From Pseudoalteromonas neustonica (GTDB lineage Bacteria > Pseudomonadota > Gammaproteobacteria > Enterobacterales > Alteromonadaceae), in NCBI RefSeq assembly GCF_001653135.1, contig NZ_BDDS01000019.1:1-64000 (forward strand): a DNA stretch of 64,000 nucleotides, given 5' to 3'. A program made the position numbers and the translations under genes. Below the pieces are notes generated by a model. It made no database searches. It was not told where the DNA came from and saw only the letters and a list, made by a program, of their open reading frames with translations. Positions within the stretch are counted from its first letter, which is position 1. Each line of letters opens with the position of its first letter. This document shows positions 8,304 to 17,528 of the stretch, one piece after another.

Positions 8304-9137
8304 ATGAATACGTTTAAATTTAGCGAAGATGAAGAACATCGTGCTATTACAGTTGTTCCTGCCAACAGTGAGGTAATTAAAACAGTCAAATTGGTGTATT
8401 ATTTTCCTCATGTTTTTATGCCTATGCATAGCCATAAAGTGAGCCAATTTTCTTCGCTTGTATCAGGTCAAGCAATAGAAAAAAGTAGATCATCAGAAGT
8501 AGAAAACCAAATAGGTGTTGTTGAGTATAAACCGTTGTCGCATAGGCACAGTAACGTTATTGGTCCCTATGGCGCTTTTTTTCTATCAGTCAATATTGAC
8601 TCGGAGCAATCGGCTTTTTTTGATGAATATGGCGCGTTAAATCATCGCTTTAGTGAACTAAGTCAAATGTCAGCGCAATGGCATGGTATGAGCGGTATGT
8701 TGATGCAACCAAGTTGTTCACAACACATTGATTATGAAGAGCGTGTGCTTGGCATTTTTAGCGCCACCATCCCTTACGCCAAAAAGTTAAGGTATCCGCC
8801 TACGTGGCTAAAACTCGCAGAGCAGGCCTTAAACGAAAGTGATATGAGCATCGAGCAAATAGCAGTGAGTGTGGGGGTGCACAGAGTACACCTGAGTCGT
8901 ATTTTTCAAACCTATTTTGGTATGTCAATTTCACAATATCGACAACGATTAGCCTTGCAAAAAAGCATTTCGGCTATTTTATGTGACCAAAATAGTATTA
9001 GTTCAGCGAGTGCTTTTGGCGGTTTTTCAGATCAAAGTCACTTTACGCGAACACTTAAAAACCAATTTAATATAACACCACGCCAGCTAGCAAAACTTTT
9101 TTCATCAAAGCGAGGTGATGTTACATCTATTCTATAA
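8304..9137 (+). CDS. AraC-family transcriptional regulator
   Basis: DNA-binding regulator of 277 residues. The N-terminal half has a cupin-like effector domain (HVFMPMHSHKVSQF segment with paired His). The C-terminal third carries two helix-turn-helix units of the AraC/XylS type: LNESDMSIEQIAVSVGVHR-LSRIFQTYFG and then FGGFSDQSHFTRTLKNQF-ITPRQ. I chose the ATG at 8304, preceded by GGGA at a fitting distance, over an ATG 45 bases upstream. The next gene, a serine hydrolase, starts 53 bases after the stop in the same direction and is a likely co-transcribed or regulated partner. The effector is unknown. Confidence 0.88.
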   Translation: MNTFKFSEDEEHRAITVVPANSEVIKTVKLVYYFPHVFMPMHSHKVSQFSSLVSGQAIEKSRSSEVENQIGVVEYKPLSHRHSNVIGPYGAFFLSVNIDSEQSAFFDEYGALNHRFSELSQMSAQWHGMSGMLMQPSCSQHIDYEERVLGIFSATIPYAKKLRYPPTWLKLAEQALNESDMSIEQIAVSVGVHRVHLSRIFQTYFGMSISQYRQRLALQKSISAILCDQNSISSASAFGGFSDQSHFTRTLKNQFNITPRQLAKLFSSKRGDVTSIL

Positions 9138-9190
9138 ATAGGCTTATATCCATGATGAAATAAACAAAACTAATCAAGGTAGATAAATAA

Positions 9191-10699
9191 ATGAATTATA
9201 TAATACAGGCGTTAAGTTTTATTATTTTAATATCGTCATTTGGTATAGAGGCAAAGCAAAATCAATTTGATAGTGAGTTTTTAAACTCATTTGTAAATAA
9301 TATTAAAGAAACAGCACAATTACCGTCAGGGACTGCGGTTGCTGTTGTTTATGAAGATAAAATAATATATGAAGGCTATTGGGGTTATCGTAATATTCAA
9401 GAAGGGTTAAAAACTGATGCTGATACTCGCTTTTACATTGCATCTGTAACCAAGCCATTTCTAGCACTTAATCATCTACTTGATGCTTCGAGTAATACAA
9501 CGTTAAAGAGCACTACCTTAGAGGCGATGTTTCCTGAGTTAATATTACCAGGGCGAGAAAATATTGTGGCTAAAGACTTACTGACTCATACGGCTTCAAT
9601 TAATAATCTACCGTTGGTATTAGCAACGGCTTTTAGCGGTGAGCACACAGCGCAGTCTATTGAACAGCTGGTAATACAAGAGTCAAGCTTATCAAAAGAA
9701 GCGGTGGGTGAGTTTAAATATACAAATGTTGGTTACAATATTTACAGTGTTTTTGCAGATCGTTATTTTAAGCAAAGCTGGCAGGAAAAGTTACAAAATC
9801 AAATTTTTGAGCCCGCTAAAATGCTTTCAACCAGTGCTAAATCCTCCCACATTAAAGATAAATCGCGCATTGCTAAACCCTATTCTTTAACTAACCCCAA
9901 AAGTAGTGAACCACTTTATTTAGAAAAGCAAGATAGCACTATGCATGCTGCTGGGGGGATGTACGCGACCTCTAAAAATCTAGGGCGGTTTTTAATTGCT
10001 CAATTAAATCAGGGGTATATTGATGGTAAAGGCGTTTTTCCGTCAGAGGTAATTGCAAAATCCCATACTCAGCAAGTAACTACAGATACTGCTTTTTTAG
10101 ATTTTAAGCGCGATGGCTATGCATGGGGCTGGTACACTGGTGATTATAAAAACCAGAGAATGTTACATCATTTTGGTGGCTTTGCAGGAGCCCATGCACA
10201 TGTTTCATTTATGCCTGAAAAGAAAATTGGCCTTGTAATTTTAAATAATGAAGATTTTTTAAGTAGTCGTTTAACCAGTGTTATTGCTGATTATGTATAT
10301 GGCTCACTTTTACAAGAGGCAGGCATTAAAGAGTCTATAGTGCAAAGAATTGCATCGCTCAAAGGTAAACTAAGCGCAATAGATACAATGTTAGCGAATC
10401 AGCAAAGTAAATTAAATAAAAGAGAGTTTTTACTTAGCCTACCAAAAGAAAATTATGTCGGAGAATATACTCATCGTTTGCTTGGCACAATGACGGTTAA
10501 ATTGAACATTGAGGGTCGGTTTGATGTCACGTGGGGTGTTATGCACTCTAGATCTACAGGGATGGATAAAGTAGAGCAAATAAGGGTTCAAATGGAGCCG
10601 ACTTCAGGAACAGTGATTCGTTTTGATGTGACTGAAAATGTAAATTCATTGTCTTATGGCGGGATAGTTTTTAACAAAACCGTAGAAAATAAACTCTGA
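9191..10699 (+). CDS. Secreted serine hydrolase, beta-lactamase/S12 family
   Basis: A 502-residue penicillin-binding-protein-like hydrolase. A signal peptide is visible (MNYIIQALSFIILISSFGIEA). The catalytic Ser-x-x-Lys motif is S85-V-T-K88, the second motif is Y177-T-N179, and a third HxGG-like motif is HFGG near 327-330, all in the expected order. The C-terminal 120 residues past about 380 are an extra beta-rich region such as those seen in S12 esterases and D-amino peptidases. GGTAG upstream of the ATG serves as a ribosome site. It follows an AraC regulator. Family members include class C beta-lactamases, carboxypeptidases and esterases; nothing here decides the substrate. Confidence 0.85.
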   Translation: MNYIIQALSFIILISSFGIEAKQNQFDSEFLNSFVNNIKETAQLPSGTAVAVVYEDKIIYEGYWGYRNIQEGLKTDADTRFYIASVTKPFLALNHLLDASSNTTLKSTTLEAMFPELILPGRENIVAKDLLTHTASINNLPLVLATAFSGEHTAQSIEQLVIQESSLSKEAVGEFKYTNVGYNIYSVFADRYFKQSWQEKLQNQIFEPAKMLSTSAKSSHIKDKSRIAKPYSLTNPKSSEPLYLEKQDSTMHAAGGMYATSKNLGRFLIAQLNQGYIDGKGVFPSEVIAKSHTQQVTTDTAFLDFKRDGYAWGWYTGDYKNQRMLHHFGGFAGAHAHVSFMPEKKIGLVILNNEDFLSSRLTSVIADYVYGSLLQEAGIKESIVQRIASLKGKLSAIDTMLANQQSKLNKREFLLSLPKENYVGEYTHRLLGTMTVKLNIEGRFDVTWGVMHSRSTGMDKVEQIRVQMEPTSGTVIRFDVTENVNSLSYGGIVFNKTVENKL

Positions 10700-10823
10700 C
10701 CTTACTTATCTAAAGTCACTTTATTTAAAGTAAATCAATACCTTAAATAATTGAAGCTCTGAGTGTATTAAACTTTAAGTTGAAATATATTTTAAAGCAG
10801 GGACTTAAGATTAAAATCAAGAA

Positions 10824-10854
10824 AAGGAACACACTTTTAAGCGCCATGTTCCTT
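10824..10854. repeat. Inverted repeat AAGGAACA / TGTTCCTT
   Basis: An 8-bp perfect stem with a 15-base loop; the first of three consecutive inverted repeats in the gap after the serine hydrolase gene. It could form part of a structured RNA; no T-run follows. Confidence 0.5.
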
Positions 10855-10877
10855 ATTTTGGTTAGCTCAACTATTAC

Positions 10878-10941
10878 GCTGCTACTTTTGGCCAATGCTC
10901 CAAAAACACTCTATAAATTAAAGTGCTTCAAAAGTAGCAGC
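10878..10941. repeat. Inverted repeat with 13-bp perfect arms
   Basis: GCTGCTACTTTTG at 10878-10890 is exactly complementary to CAAAAGTAGCAGC at 10929-10941, with a 38-base interval. A perfect match of this length by chance is unlikely. It might be a folded RNA, a regulatory cruciform or ends of a lost small element. Confidence 0.65.
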
Positions 10942-11243
10942 TATGCCTTGCCTGCCGCTTGTACACATAGTGACTAGCCCGTATTTACTGTTAATACGCT
11001 TAAGTTCGTGCAGGGATTTTCTGACAAAATATATGCCAGTCCTTTTTTATTTTATTTATATTTAGACAGAAAATAGCAGATAAAACTACGAGTTATCTCA
11101 GATCTATTTTGGAGGTTGTGGGTGATTACACAAATCGCTAACAAGTGATTAATAAAGCCTGTTAGTGTGATATGTAATACGTTTTAGCCCATGCTTAATT
11201 GAATTACTCCCACACACTTTTCAGGGATAGAATTTTGTTGTGA

Positions 11244-11771
11244 TTAACTATTATTAAAGGCTATTTGGTTTATTTCGAGTTTAAAGTCGCCTTGTTGTTT
11301 TTTAGCTATCATGATGCCTAGCTGCCTAATATCTTTAAAGTAAAAGTTAGGGTTTTGCTCAAGTATGCGCCCGCGAAAAGTTAGGCTAAAATCCGAAGGT
11401 GTAAAGTTCACTAGGTGCCATTCATCTTTGGTGGTTTTAAATGAAGTTGTATAGGCTGGACCATCTAAATATTGTGTTGTTCTTAATCTAAGTTGGTAAG
11501 TTTGGCCATCACCTTTAACGCGTAATGAAATTTGGTTAGCGGCTTGCTCATTGGTGTTAATGGCTGTGCGAACCGATGCAAACCCGCCGTTGTTTTCAAG
11601 TGATACAGTACCTGAAAAAACTAATGCGTCATCTTTTTCATACACTTGGCTTGTTGATAATCCACCCATTACAGAGTCATTGACTATATACCAACTTTGA
11701 TTTGCGCTTACAAACCCCGACGGCAAAAGCAAACTTACGGCAACTACGGATGCAATATTATGTATTTTCAT
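11244..11771 (-). CDS. CIA30-family protein, exported
   Basis: A 175-residue protein with a signal peptide (cleavage near FVSA) and a CIA30 domain, a galactose-binding-like beta sandwich named after mitochondrial complex I intermediate-associated protein 30. The signature WYIVNDSVMGGLSTSQ near the mature N-terminus is typical, as is the FASVRT segment and the C-terminal LGIMIAKKQQGDFKLEI. Bacterial members are widespread and mostly uncharacterised; a role in complex I assembly should not be assumed for an exported version. The gene stands alone and is divergent from the next one. Confidence 0.85.
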   Translation of the reverse strand: MKIHNIASVVAVSLLLPSGFVSANQSWYIVNDSVMGGLSTSQVYEKDDALVFSGTVSLENNGGFASVRTAINTNEQAANQISLRVKGDGQTYQLRLRTTQYLDGPAYTTSFKTTKDEWHLVNFTPSDFSLTFRGRILEQNPNFYFKDIRQLGIMIAKKQQGDFKLEINQIAFNNS

Positions 11772-11869
11772 TGGTACGCCTCAGCGGTATAGTGGTTTAG
11801 GTATACAAACCTATCAATACGTATGTTTACTAAAATTGTTCAATTATTTTTTAATATGTTGGGAAAAAC

Positions 11870-12607
11870 ATGAAATCAGAGACATTTTTTAAATGGGTAT
11901 GGAACTTAAATGGGCTAATTTTATTGTTAGGAATTGTAATAGGAACTTTGTTAATCTCATATCAACTCGCTCAAACAATATTTAGCGATAATTATATTGA
12001 GCCACCGACGTTAAATTTAGCCGATGACAAAAACGAAGAAGAAAAATGGCGCCTGGGCTACCCGCAAAGAATAGGAAAAACGGACTTTTACTTTATAGAG
12101 CTTGAATCTGAAAAGTTAACGATTGAAGCGGAAACAGAACGTGAGTTTGGCCAGGTTACAGAAAATTTTAATGGTTCTTCTTATTATAAATATAACGCAA
12201 CACGCTCAAAAAATGTGATGTTTATAAATGGCAAAACAAACCATTCAAATTGGCTTTTTAGTACGACAGATCAATTGATTCTTGATATTCAGCCACTTTA
12301 TTTATCTGAATTTGACTCGCAATCAAGTGCGGCTGGTATTGCCTATGACGTTATTAAAAACGACACAAATAACGATGGCCTTTTAAACAGCGATGACAAA
12401 AGCACTTTTGCATTAAGTAAAACGGATGGGAGTGACTATAACGAGATTATTACAGGCTACGATAGTGTCCTTGAGTATGATGTAAATGAAGATGGCAATT
12501 TATTTGTACTATTTATAGATAATAGTGACGTGTTTTCAATGCTAGTTGATTTAACAACGTTTAAAATAACGAATAAAAAGCAACTTCCTAAAGTCGGGGG
12601 AATATAA
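11870..12607 (+). CDS. Membrane-anchored protein with EF-hand-like loop
   Basis: A 245-residue protein that I do not recognise. One transmembrane segment at about 15-36 (LILLLGIVIGTLLISYQLA) anchors a predicted periplasmic domain. Near 163-176 the sequence NDTNNDGLLNSDD resembles a calcium-binding dockerin or EF-hand loop with D-x-N-x-D-G spacing. No signal cleavage site is clear. It lies between the divergent CIA30 gene and the tricorn-like peptidase, with 130 bases before the latter, so a shared transcript is not obvious. A calcium-dependent role is inference from the loop only. Confidence 0.7.
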   Translation: MKSETFFKWVWNLNGLILLLGIVIGTLLISYQLAQTIFSDNYIEPPTLNLADDKNEEEKWRLGYPQRIGKTDFYFIELESEKLTIEAETEREFGQVTENFNGSSYYKYNATRSKNVMFINGKTNHSNWLFSTTDQLILDIQPLYLSEFDSQSSAAGIAYDVIKNDTNNDGLLNSDDKSTFALSKTDGSDYNEIITGYDSVLEYDVNEDGNLFVLFIDNSDVFSMLVDLTTFKITNKKQLPKVGGI

Positions 12608-12737
12608 TAATTACAGTATGATAAATTAAAGTGCGTGATTATTATTTACACTCTGTTACAGTAATTTTTCGAACAAAGCTGCAATCCGTATTTATGTTGT
12701 TATGATGATATAAAATAACAGCATAAGGATAGTAAAG

Positions 12738-15700
12738 TTGAAATTACGCACTTTATTAACAGCAGTAGCCGTCGCAGTTGCACCTGCAATATCGCCAATG
12801 GCTTTTGCTTATGACACACAAGATACGCGTTTATTACGTTTTCCTGATATTCATAAAGAGTCAGTGACGTTTGTTTATGCCGGTGACATTTATATCGCCA
12901 ATACAAAAACCGGTAAAAGCACGCGTTTAACTGATCATATTGGTTTTGAAACCTTTCCTAAATTTTCTCCTGATGGGTCAAAAATTGCTTTTTCGGCGCA
13001 ATACAATGGCAGCCGCCAAGTGTATGTTATGAACCGCGATGGCAGCGAACTAAAGCAGCTGACTTACTATAACGACGTAGGTGTTATGCCACCTCGAGGT
13101 GGGTTTGACTACCGTGTACTTGATTGGACACCCGATGGGAAACATATCGTATTTAGAGCGAATCGTACACCGCATGGCAAACGTGTGGGTCGCCCATATA
13201 TGGTACCCGCTGAGGGAGGCTTAGAACAACCATTAGCAATTCCTGAAACTGGCGGTGGTATGTTATCGCCAGATGGAAAACAGTATGTATATACCCCAAT
13301 TGATCGTGAATTTCGTACGTGGAAACGTTCGCGTGGCGGGCGTGCTCAAGATGTATGGGTATACGATTTAGAAAATAATAAATCAACGCAATTGACCACT
13401 GACAGGGCAACCGATCAACAACCTACATGGGTGAACGACAACATTTATTATGTGTCGGATCGAGAGTACACGTTAAACTTGTACAAGCATCAAGACGGTA
13501 AAAAGCCAGTAAAAGTCACCCATCACAAAGATTTTGACGTACTTTGGCCATCAGCTGGGCCTGACGCCATAGTGTATGAAAATGGCGGTTACTTGTATCG
13601 CTTTGATGATGCAACCCAGCGCGAAGAAAAACTGACCATCAATGTACAAGGTAGTCGTGAATATGCCATGCCTTACAGCAAAAATGTCAGCGATTTCATT
13701 GATTCAATGGATGTATCTCATGATGGTAAGCGTGTAGTGTTTAGTGCGCGTGGCGAATTATTCTCTGTGCCAGTTAAAAATGGCCCAACACGTAATTTAA
13801 GCCATACGCCTAAAGGACGTGAAATAGCGGCATCTTGGTCACCAAATGGCCGTTACATTGCATATATGAGTGATGAAAGCGGCGAGTATGAAATTTACAT
13901 ACAAGACAGAGCCAACAACAATAAGGTTAAGCAACTTACCAGTAATGGCAGTATTTGGCGTTTTGACCCTATTTGGTCGCCAGATAATAAAAAGCTATTG
14001 TTTGCTGATCAAAATCATACGCTTTGGTGGCTTGATATCAAAACGGGTAAACAGCACAAAATTGATACCGCAAAATATGAAGAAGATAGCTTAACCACGT
14101 ATATTTGGTCACCTAATAGTAAAGACATTGTTTTTGTTAAAAATAATGAAAACCGCTATGCGTCGCTTTGGCATTACAATATTAAAGGTAAGCGAGTTAC
14201 TCGCCTAACAGACGATATGAGCAGTGAAACAAATCCGGCGTTTTCGCCTGATGGACAACAGCTATATTTTACCTCAGAGCGAGACTTTAATTTAACCTTT
14301 AGTAGCTACGAATTTGATTACATGTTTAACAACGCAACGCGCCTTTATTCGGTTGCGGTAAACAGTAACATTAAGCCACTTAATGCCCCACTTACTGATG
14401 AAACAAGCATCGTTGATCCTAAAGCGGATAAAGACGATGAAAAATCAGCAAACACGCCAAGCAATCACATTGAAAGTGACGGCTTTATGGACCGTGTTGT
14501 TGCACTAAATGCGCCTGCTGGCAATTACCGCGCACTAACCGGTGTTAAAGAAGGCGTACTAACACTTTCATCCGGTGAGCTTAAATTAATCCCGATTGCG
14601 GTTGACGGTGAAATAGCGAGCGTTGCAGCGGGTGTTAATAGTTATAAAATATCAGCCAACGCAGAGCATATTATTGCGCGAGCAGGTGATAGTTTTAGTG
14701 TTATAAAACCAGCGCCTAAGCAAGACTTAAAAGCCACCGCGTTAAACCTGCAAGACATGGTACTTAAAATTGATCCACAAACAGAGTGGGCGCAAATGTA
14801 CCGTGAAGGTTGGCGTACTTTGCGCGATTGGTTCTATGATGAAAACCATCATGGCCAAGATTGGGACGCAATTTTAAAACGCTATCAACCAATGGCAGAT
14901 GCCGTTGCACACCGTGCAGACCTTGATCACGTATTAAGTGAAATAGCTGGTGAAATTAACTCTGGTCATATCTATGTAAACTCTGGGGATATGCCAAGAG
15001 CAACACGTTTACAACATGGTTTATTAGGTGCTGAAATTAGTGCGCATAAATCGGGTTTTGTAAAAATAGAAAACATTTTTAAAGGTGAAAACTGGCACGA
15101 AAACTTCCGTTCACCACTTAACGAAACAGGTATTAACGCAAGCGTTGGTGACTATATTGTTGAGGTGAATGGTCGTTCAGTAAAAGATGTTGTCAACTTT
15201 TATGAATTACTCGAAAACACGCAAGGCAAACCGGTTGAGTTATTGCTTAGTAAGTCACCAAGTTTGAAAAAAAGCTGGAAAGTAACCGTAGAACCAATCG
15301 CAAGCGAAACAGACCTGCGTTATTTACAATGGGCGCAATCACGTGCTGATTACGTTAATAAACTCTCAAATGGGCGTATTGGCTATGTACACTTGCCAAA
15401 CACGCATTACGAGGGAAATCGTTCGTTATTTAAAAACTTTTTACCGCAAACAACCAAAGATGCAATGATCATCGATGATCGTTATAACGGTGGCGGATTT
15501 ATTCCAGAGCACATGATCACTTGGCTGGCGCGTAAACCGCTAAACTATTGGAAGCGCCGTGGTGTTGAGCCAACTAAAACACCACAATTTGCTCACGATG
15601 GTCCAAAAGCGATGTTGATCAATGGCTACTCAAGCTCAGGTGGTGATGCGTTACCGTATTACTTCCGCCAAGCAGGCTTAGGTAAATTGATTGGTACACG

Positions 15701-15983
15701 TACGTGGGGCGGCTTAATTGGTATTTCAGGTAATCCAAGTCTTGTTGATGGTGGCTCTGTAATTGCAGCGACCTTTAGAATACTTGATAACGACGGTAAC
15801 TGGATAATCGAAGATGAAGGTGTTAGCCCTGATATCGAAGTGATTGATCGTCCAGAGCTTATTCAGGCAGGCCAAGATCCATCGATTGAGCGCGCCGTTA
15901 AAGAGCTATTAAAAGAGCTTAAAGCGAACCCGAAAAAGCCACTTGTTGTGCCACCGGCACCAACTGAGTTTGGCAAGTCGTAA
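12738..15983 (+). CDS. Tricorn-type S41 serine peptidase, exported
   Basis: A 1081-residue peptidase related to the archaeal tricorn protease. A signal peptide ends near MAFA. Residues about 30-650 contain repeated beta-propeller blades of the WD40/TolB type (recurring FSPDG, WSPDNKK, WSPNG motifs). A PDZ-like segment lies near 770-850, and the S41 core carries His744 (SGHIYV), the nucleophile region S965-S967 (GYSSSGGD) and Glu1025/1027 (EDEGVSPDIEV), in the order and nearly at the positions known for tricorn. The start is TTG at 12738, with AAGGAT upstream at a proper distance. It probably degrades peptides in the periplasm. It is monocistronic with its own terminator. Confidence 0.9.
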   Translation: MKLRTLLTAVAVAVAPAISPMAFAYDTQDTRLLRFPDIHKESVTFVYAGDIYIANTKTGKSTRLTDHIGFETFPKFSPDGSKIAFSAQYNGSRQVYVMNRDGSELKQLTYYNDVGVMPPRGGFDYRVLDWTPDGKHIVFRANRTPHGKRVGRPYMVPAEGGLEQPLAIPETGGGMLSPDGKQYVYTPIDREFRTWKRSRGGRAQDVWVYDLENNKSTQLTTDRATDQQPTWVNDNIYYVSDREYTLNLYKHQDGKKPVKVTHHKDFDVLWPSAGPDAIVYENGGYLYRFDDATQREEKLTINVQGSREYAMPYSKNVSDFIDSMDVSHDGKRVVFSARGELFSVPVKNGPTRNLSHTPKGREIAASWSPNGRYIAYMSDESGEYEIYIQDRANNNKVKQLTSNGSIWRFDPIWSPDNKKLLFADQNHTLWWLDIKTGKQHKIDTAKYEEDSLTTYIWSPNSKDIVFVKNNENRYASLWHYNIKGKRVTRLTDDMSSETNPAFSPDGQQLYFTSERDFNLTFSSYEFDYMFNNATRLYSVAVNSNIKPLNAPLTDETSIVDPKADKDDEKSANTPSNHIESDGFMDRVVALNAPAGNYRALTGVKEGVLTLSSGELKLIPIAVDGEIASVAAGVNSYKISANAEHIIARAGDSFSVIKPAPKQDLKATALNLQDMVLKIDPQTEWAQMYREGWRTLRDWFYDENHHGQDWDAILKRYQPMADAVAHRADLDHVLSEIAGEINSGHIYVNSGDMPRATRLQHGLLGAEISAHKSGFVKIENIFKGENWHENFRSPLNETGINASVGDYIVEVNGRSVKDVVNFYELLENTQGKPVELLLSKSPSLKKSWKVTVEPIASETDLRYLQWAQSRADYVNKLSNGRIGYVHLPNTHYEGNRSLFKNFLPQTTKDAMIIDDRYNGGGFIPEHMITWLARKPLNYWKRRGVEPTKTPQFAHDGPKAMLINGYSSSGGDALPYYFRQAGLGKLIGTRTWGGLIGISGNPSLVDGGSVIAATFRILDNDGNWIIEDEGVSPDIEVIDRPELIQAGQDPSIERAVKELLKELKANPKKPLVVPPAPTEFGKS

Positions 15984-16005
15984 GGTTAATAGGCATTAAT
16001 AATTG

Positions 16006-16028
16006 AGCCAGCATTTGCTGGCTTTTTT
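16006..16028 (+). terminator. Terminator after the tricorn-like peptidase gene
   Basis: Stem AGCCAGC / GCTGGCT with a 4-base loop followed by seven T residues, 22 bases past the stop codon. A textbook rho-independent terminator. Confidence 0.9.
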
Positions 16029-16191
16029 ATGTTTTTACGGTAGGGCGTGTTTAAATTTACTGTAGGCGGGGCTTTATGCCAAGCAAATATGAGGTTTTAC
16101 AATACAAGTGCGAGTTAAACTCAAGCTTAGAGGAACTGATATTAAATATTGTAGAACGCTTTTTATGGCGAAAAGGACGTATAAATATCTG

Positions 16192-16524
16192 CTAACGTTT
16201 AAACAGCTCATCTAATTTAAAATATTCAACACCATCACCGGATTGTTTGCTGATATTACTCATCCTTTTTGCGACTTGTTGGCCTGCAATTGGCTTAAAC
16301 TTTTTAAGCCCCGGTAGCATGCATAATATAGGTAAAAGCACGCTGCCTAGCTTTTCACCAATGCGAAAGTCGTTGTCACGCTTCCCTAATAACAACGAAG
16401 GTTGAATAATACTAATACGCTTAAAAGTCAGCGTTTTTACTGCATCTTCAAGCTCGCCTTTCATTTTTAAATAGGCGCTATTACTGTGAGCATTTGCTCC
16501 GCTTGATGACACTAATATACCCAA
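16192..16524 (-). pseudogene. C-terminal remnant of an NAD(P)-binding oxidoreductase
   Basis: The frame encodes about 108 residues resembling the C-terminal half of short NAD(P)H-binding proteins of the HTATIP2/YwnB group: LVSSSGANAHSNSAYLKMKGELE fits the active-site region, followed by ISIIQPSLLLGKRDN. The N-terminal Rossmann half (about 100 residues with the glycine motif) is absent. The reading frame runs straight into the end of a transposable-element-like sequence that starts at 16518, so the TTG at 16524 lies in foreign sequence and is not a real start. The gene was most probably truncated by that insertion or by later deletion. I saw no trace of the missing half beyond the element. Confidence 0.75.
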
Positions 16525-16629
16525 ATCACCTCAAGATGCAGGATTCAGCGTTTCACAGGGGCTTAATATCAAGGCGTTACTTTGCAACAATGGCAGTCCC
16601 TTTTAAGAAGTAACAACGATGAGAGTAAG
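16518..16629 (+). mobile_element. Partial miniature inverted-repeat element
   Basis: About 110 bases that align with the left part of the complete 258-bp element at 52815-53072, starting with the same terminal motif TACCCAA-TCACCTCAAGAT and running through TTTTAAGAAGTAACAACG to about GAGAGTAAG. After 16629 the similarity stops and the right terminal repeat is missing. It abuts the truncated oxidoreductase gene. A 10-bp perfect hairpin (16624-16647) marks the break. Confidence 0.75.
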
Positions 16630-16859
16630 CTAACTATTTAGCTTACTCGCAGGTTATTAGCTAACCCAAACCCGGAATAATAAACCTATTTCCAGTGGCT
16701 ATTTGCAACGCTAACTACGTTGAATTTACTTGCAATAGACAAGCTTCGACGCGTAAATTCGCCTTGTTATCCCTGAAAATCACCGACAGGAGAGTTGAGT
16801 AAGTTTTTATACTGTTAAATCAATACGTTAGTAAATATCTTAACCCGAGTTCAGGTTAG
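16630..16859. other. Gap between element remnant and lipoprotein operon
   Basis: No coding region or clear signal is visible. The stretch may contain the far side of the DNA disturbed by the element insertion. No terminator of good quality is seen for the lipoprotein operon that ends at 16860. Confidence 0.35.
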
Positions 16860-17528
16860 CTATTTTGTTGCTGTATTTAAAATAACGATAGGTTCTAAAA
16901 TATGTGTGAGGACTTGCTCATATTTACTCTTGTCGGATAAATCTGGCGTATGCAGATCTAAGCCAATCTCGAGATTGTAAGTTTTACTATCTGGAACATA
17001 ATATTGTATGGCAAGGCTTATAACAGACCTGAATTCAACTGATTTTATAGTCGCGATATGTTGTTCAACCCCATGCCAATTAGCAGTGCCATCAACCACT
17101 TTGATAGAGATTTCTTTTGGATGAATAACTAACAGAGTGTCAACGCTTGGGTATTCCGCTGTAATGTTATTAAACGTGTGCTGCATTGCTGTTTGTATTA
17201 ACTCAGCGTTGAGCTTACCTGTGTTGGTATCAAAAGCGCCGCCTTGCTCAATAATAAAGTCATTAAACACTGTTTGTGCTTGAGGGTTTAAGTTGGTCAA
17301 TGTATGTTTTTTTGAGAAATTGGCAACGTTATTATCAAATGCTTCTCGGTAGAGTACTTTGTTACCGGTATTTGCTGTTGGTAACCATATATAGGCTAGA
17401 TTGCTATGGGTTGCGGGCTTGGCGAATGTAATTGTATTCGCTGTCACTTTGGGGTCGCTATTGTATTGAACTAGTTTGCAACCGACTAAATTTAGCAAAG
17501 CGATAATGATAAAAATGTGTTTAATCAT
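16860..17528 (-). CDS. Lipoprotein of unknown function, third gene of a lipoprotein operon
   Basis: A 222-residue protein with lipobox NLVGC (Cys17 from the chosen start, followed by Lys, so outer-membrane sorting). I do not recognise the mature domain; it includes LIWLPTANTG-like and LLVIHPKEISIKVVDG segments and alternates predicted beta strands with a helix. I chose the ATG at 17528, which overlaps the previous stop as ATGA, a sign of translational coupling; an upstream in-frame Met at 17543 would disrupt the signal peptide. It is the last of three consecutive lipoprotein genes. Confidence 0.75.
   Translation of the reverse strand: MIKHIFIIIALLNLVGCKLVQYNSDPKVTANTITFAKPATHSNLAYIWLPTANTGNKVLYREAFDNNVANFSKKHTLTNLNPQAQTVFNDFIIEQGGAFDTNTGKLNAELIQTAMQHTFNNITAEYPSVDTLLVIHPKEISIKVVDGTANWHGVEQHIATIKSVEFRSVISLAIQYYVPDSKTYNLEIGLDLHTPDLSDKSKYEQVLTHILEPIVILNTATK

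Larger units (their letters stand above)
10700..11243. other. Intergenic region with serial inverted repeats
   Basis: A 544-base gap that holds three inverted repeats (10824-10854, 10878-10941, 10980-10998). A possible TTG-started frame of 65 codons at 10780-10977 spans two of them; its start is poor and its C-terminal half is an inverted repeat arm, so I do not call it a gene. Beyond 11000 nothing recognisable is visible. Confidence 0.45.

Noticed and set aside
10780-10977. Possible 65-codon gene
   Set aside because: The start is a TTG with poor context, it spans two inverted repeats, and its second half consists mostly of an inverted-repeat arm; no homologue comes to mind.
7639-16051. String TAGGGCGTGTT at 7639 and 16041 as an insertion-sequence end
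   Set aside because: Only 11 bases are shared and the flanks differ; too short to call an element.
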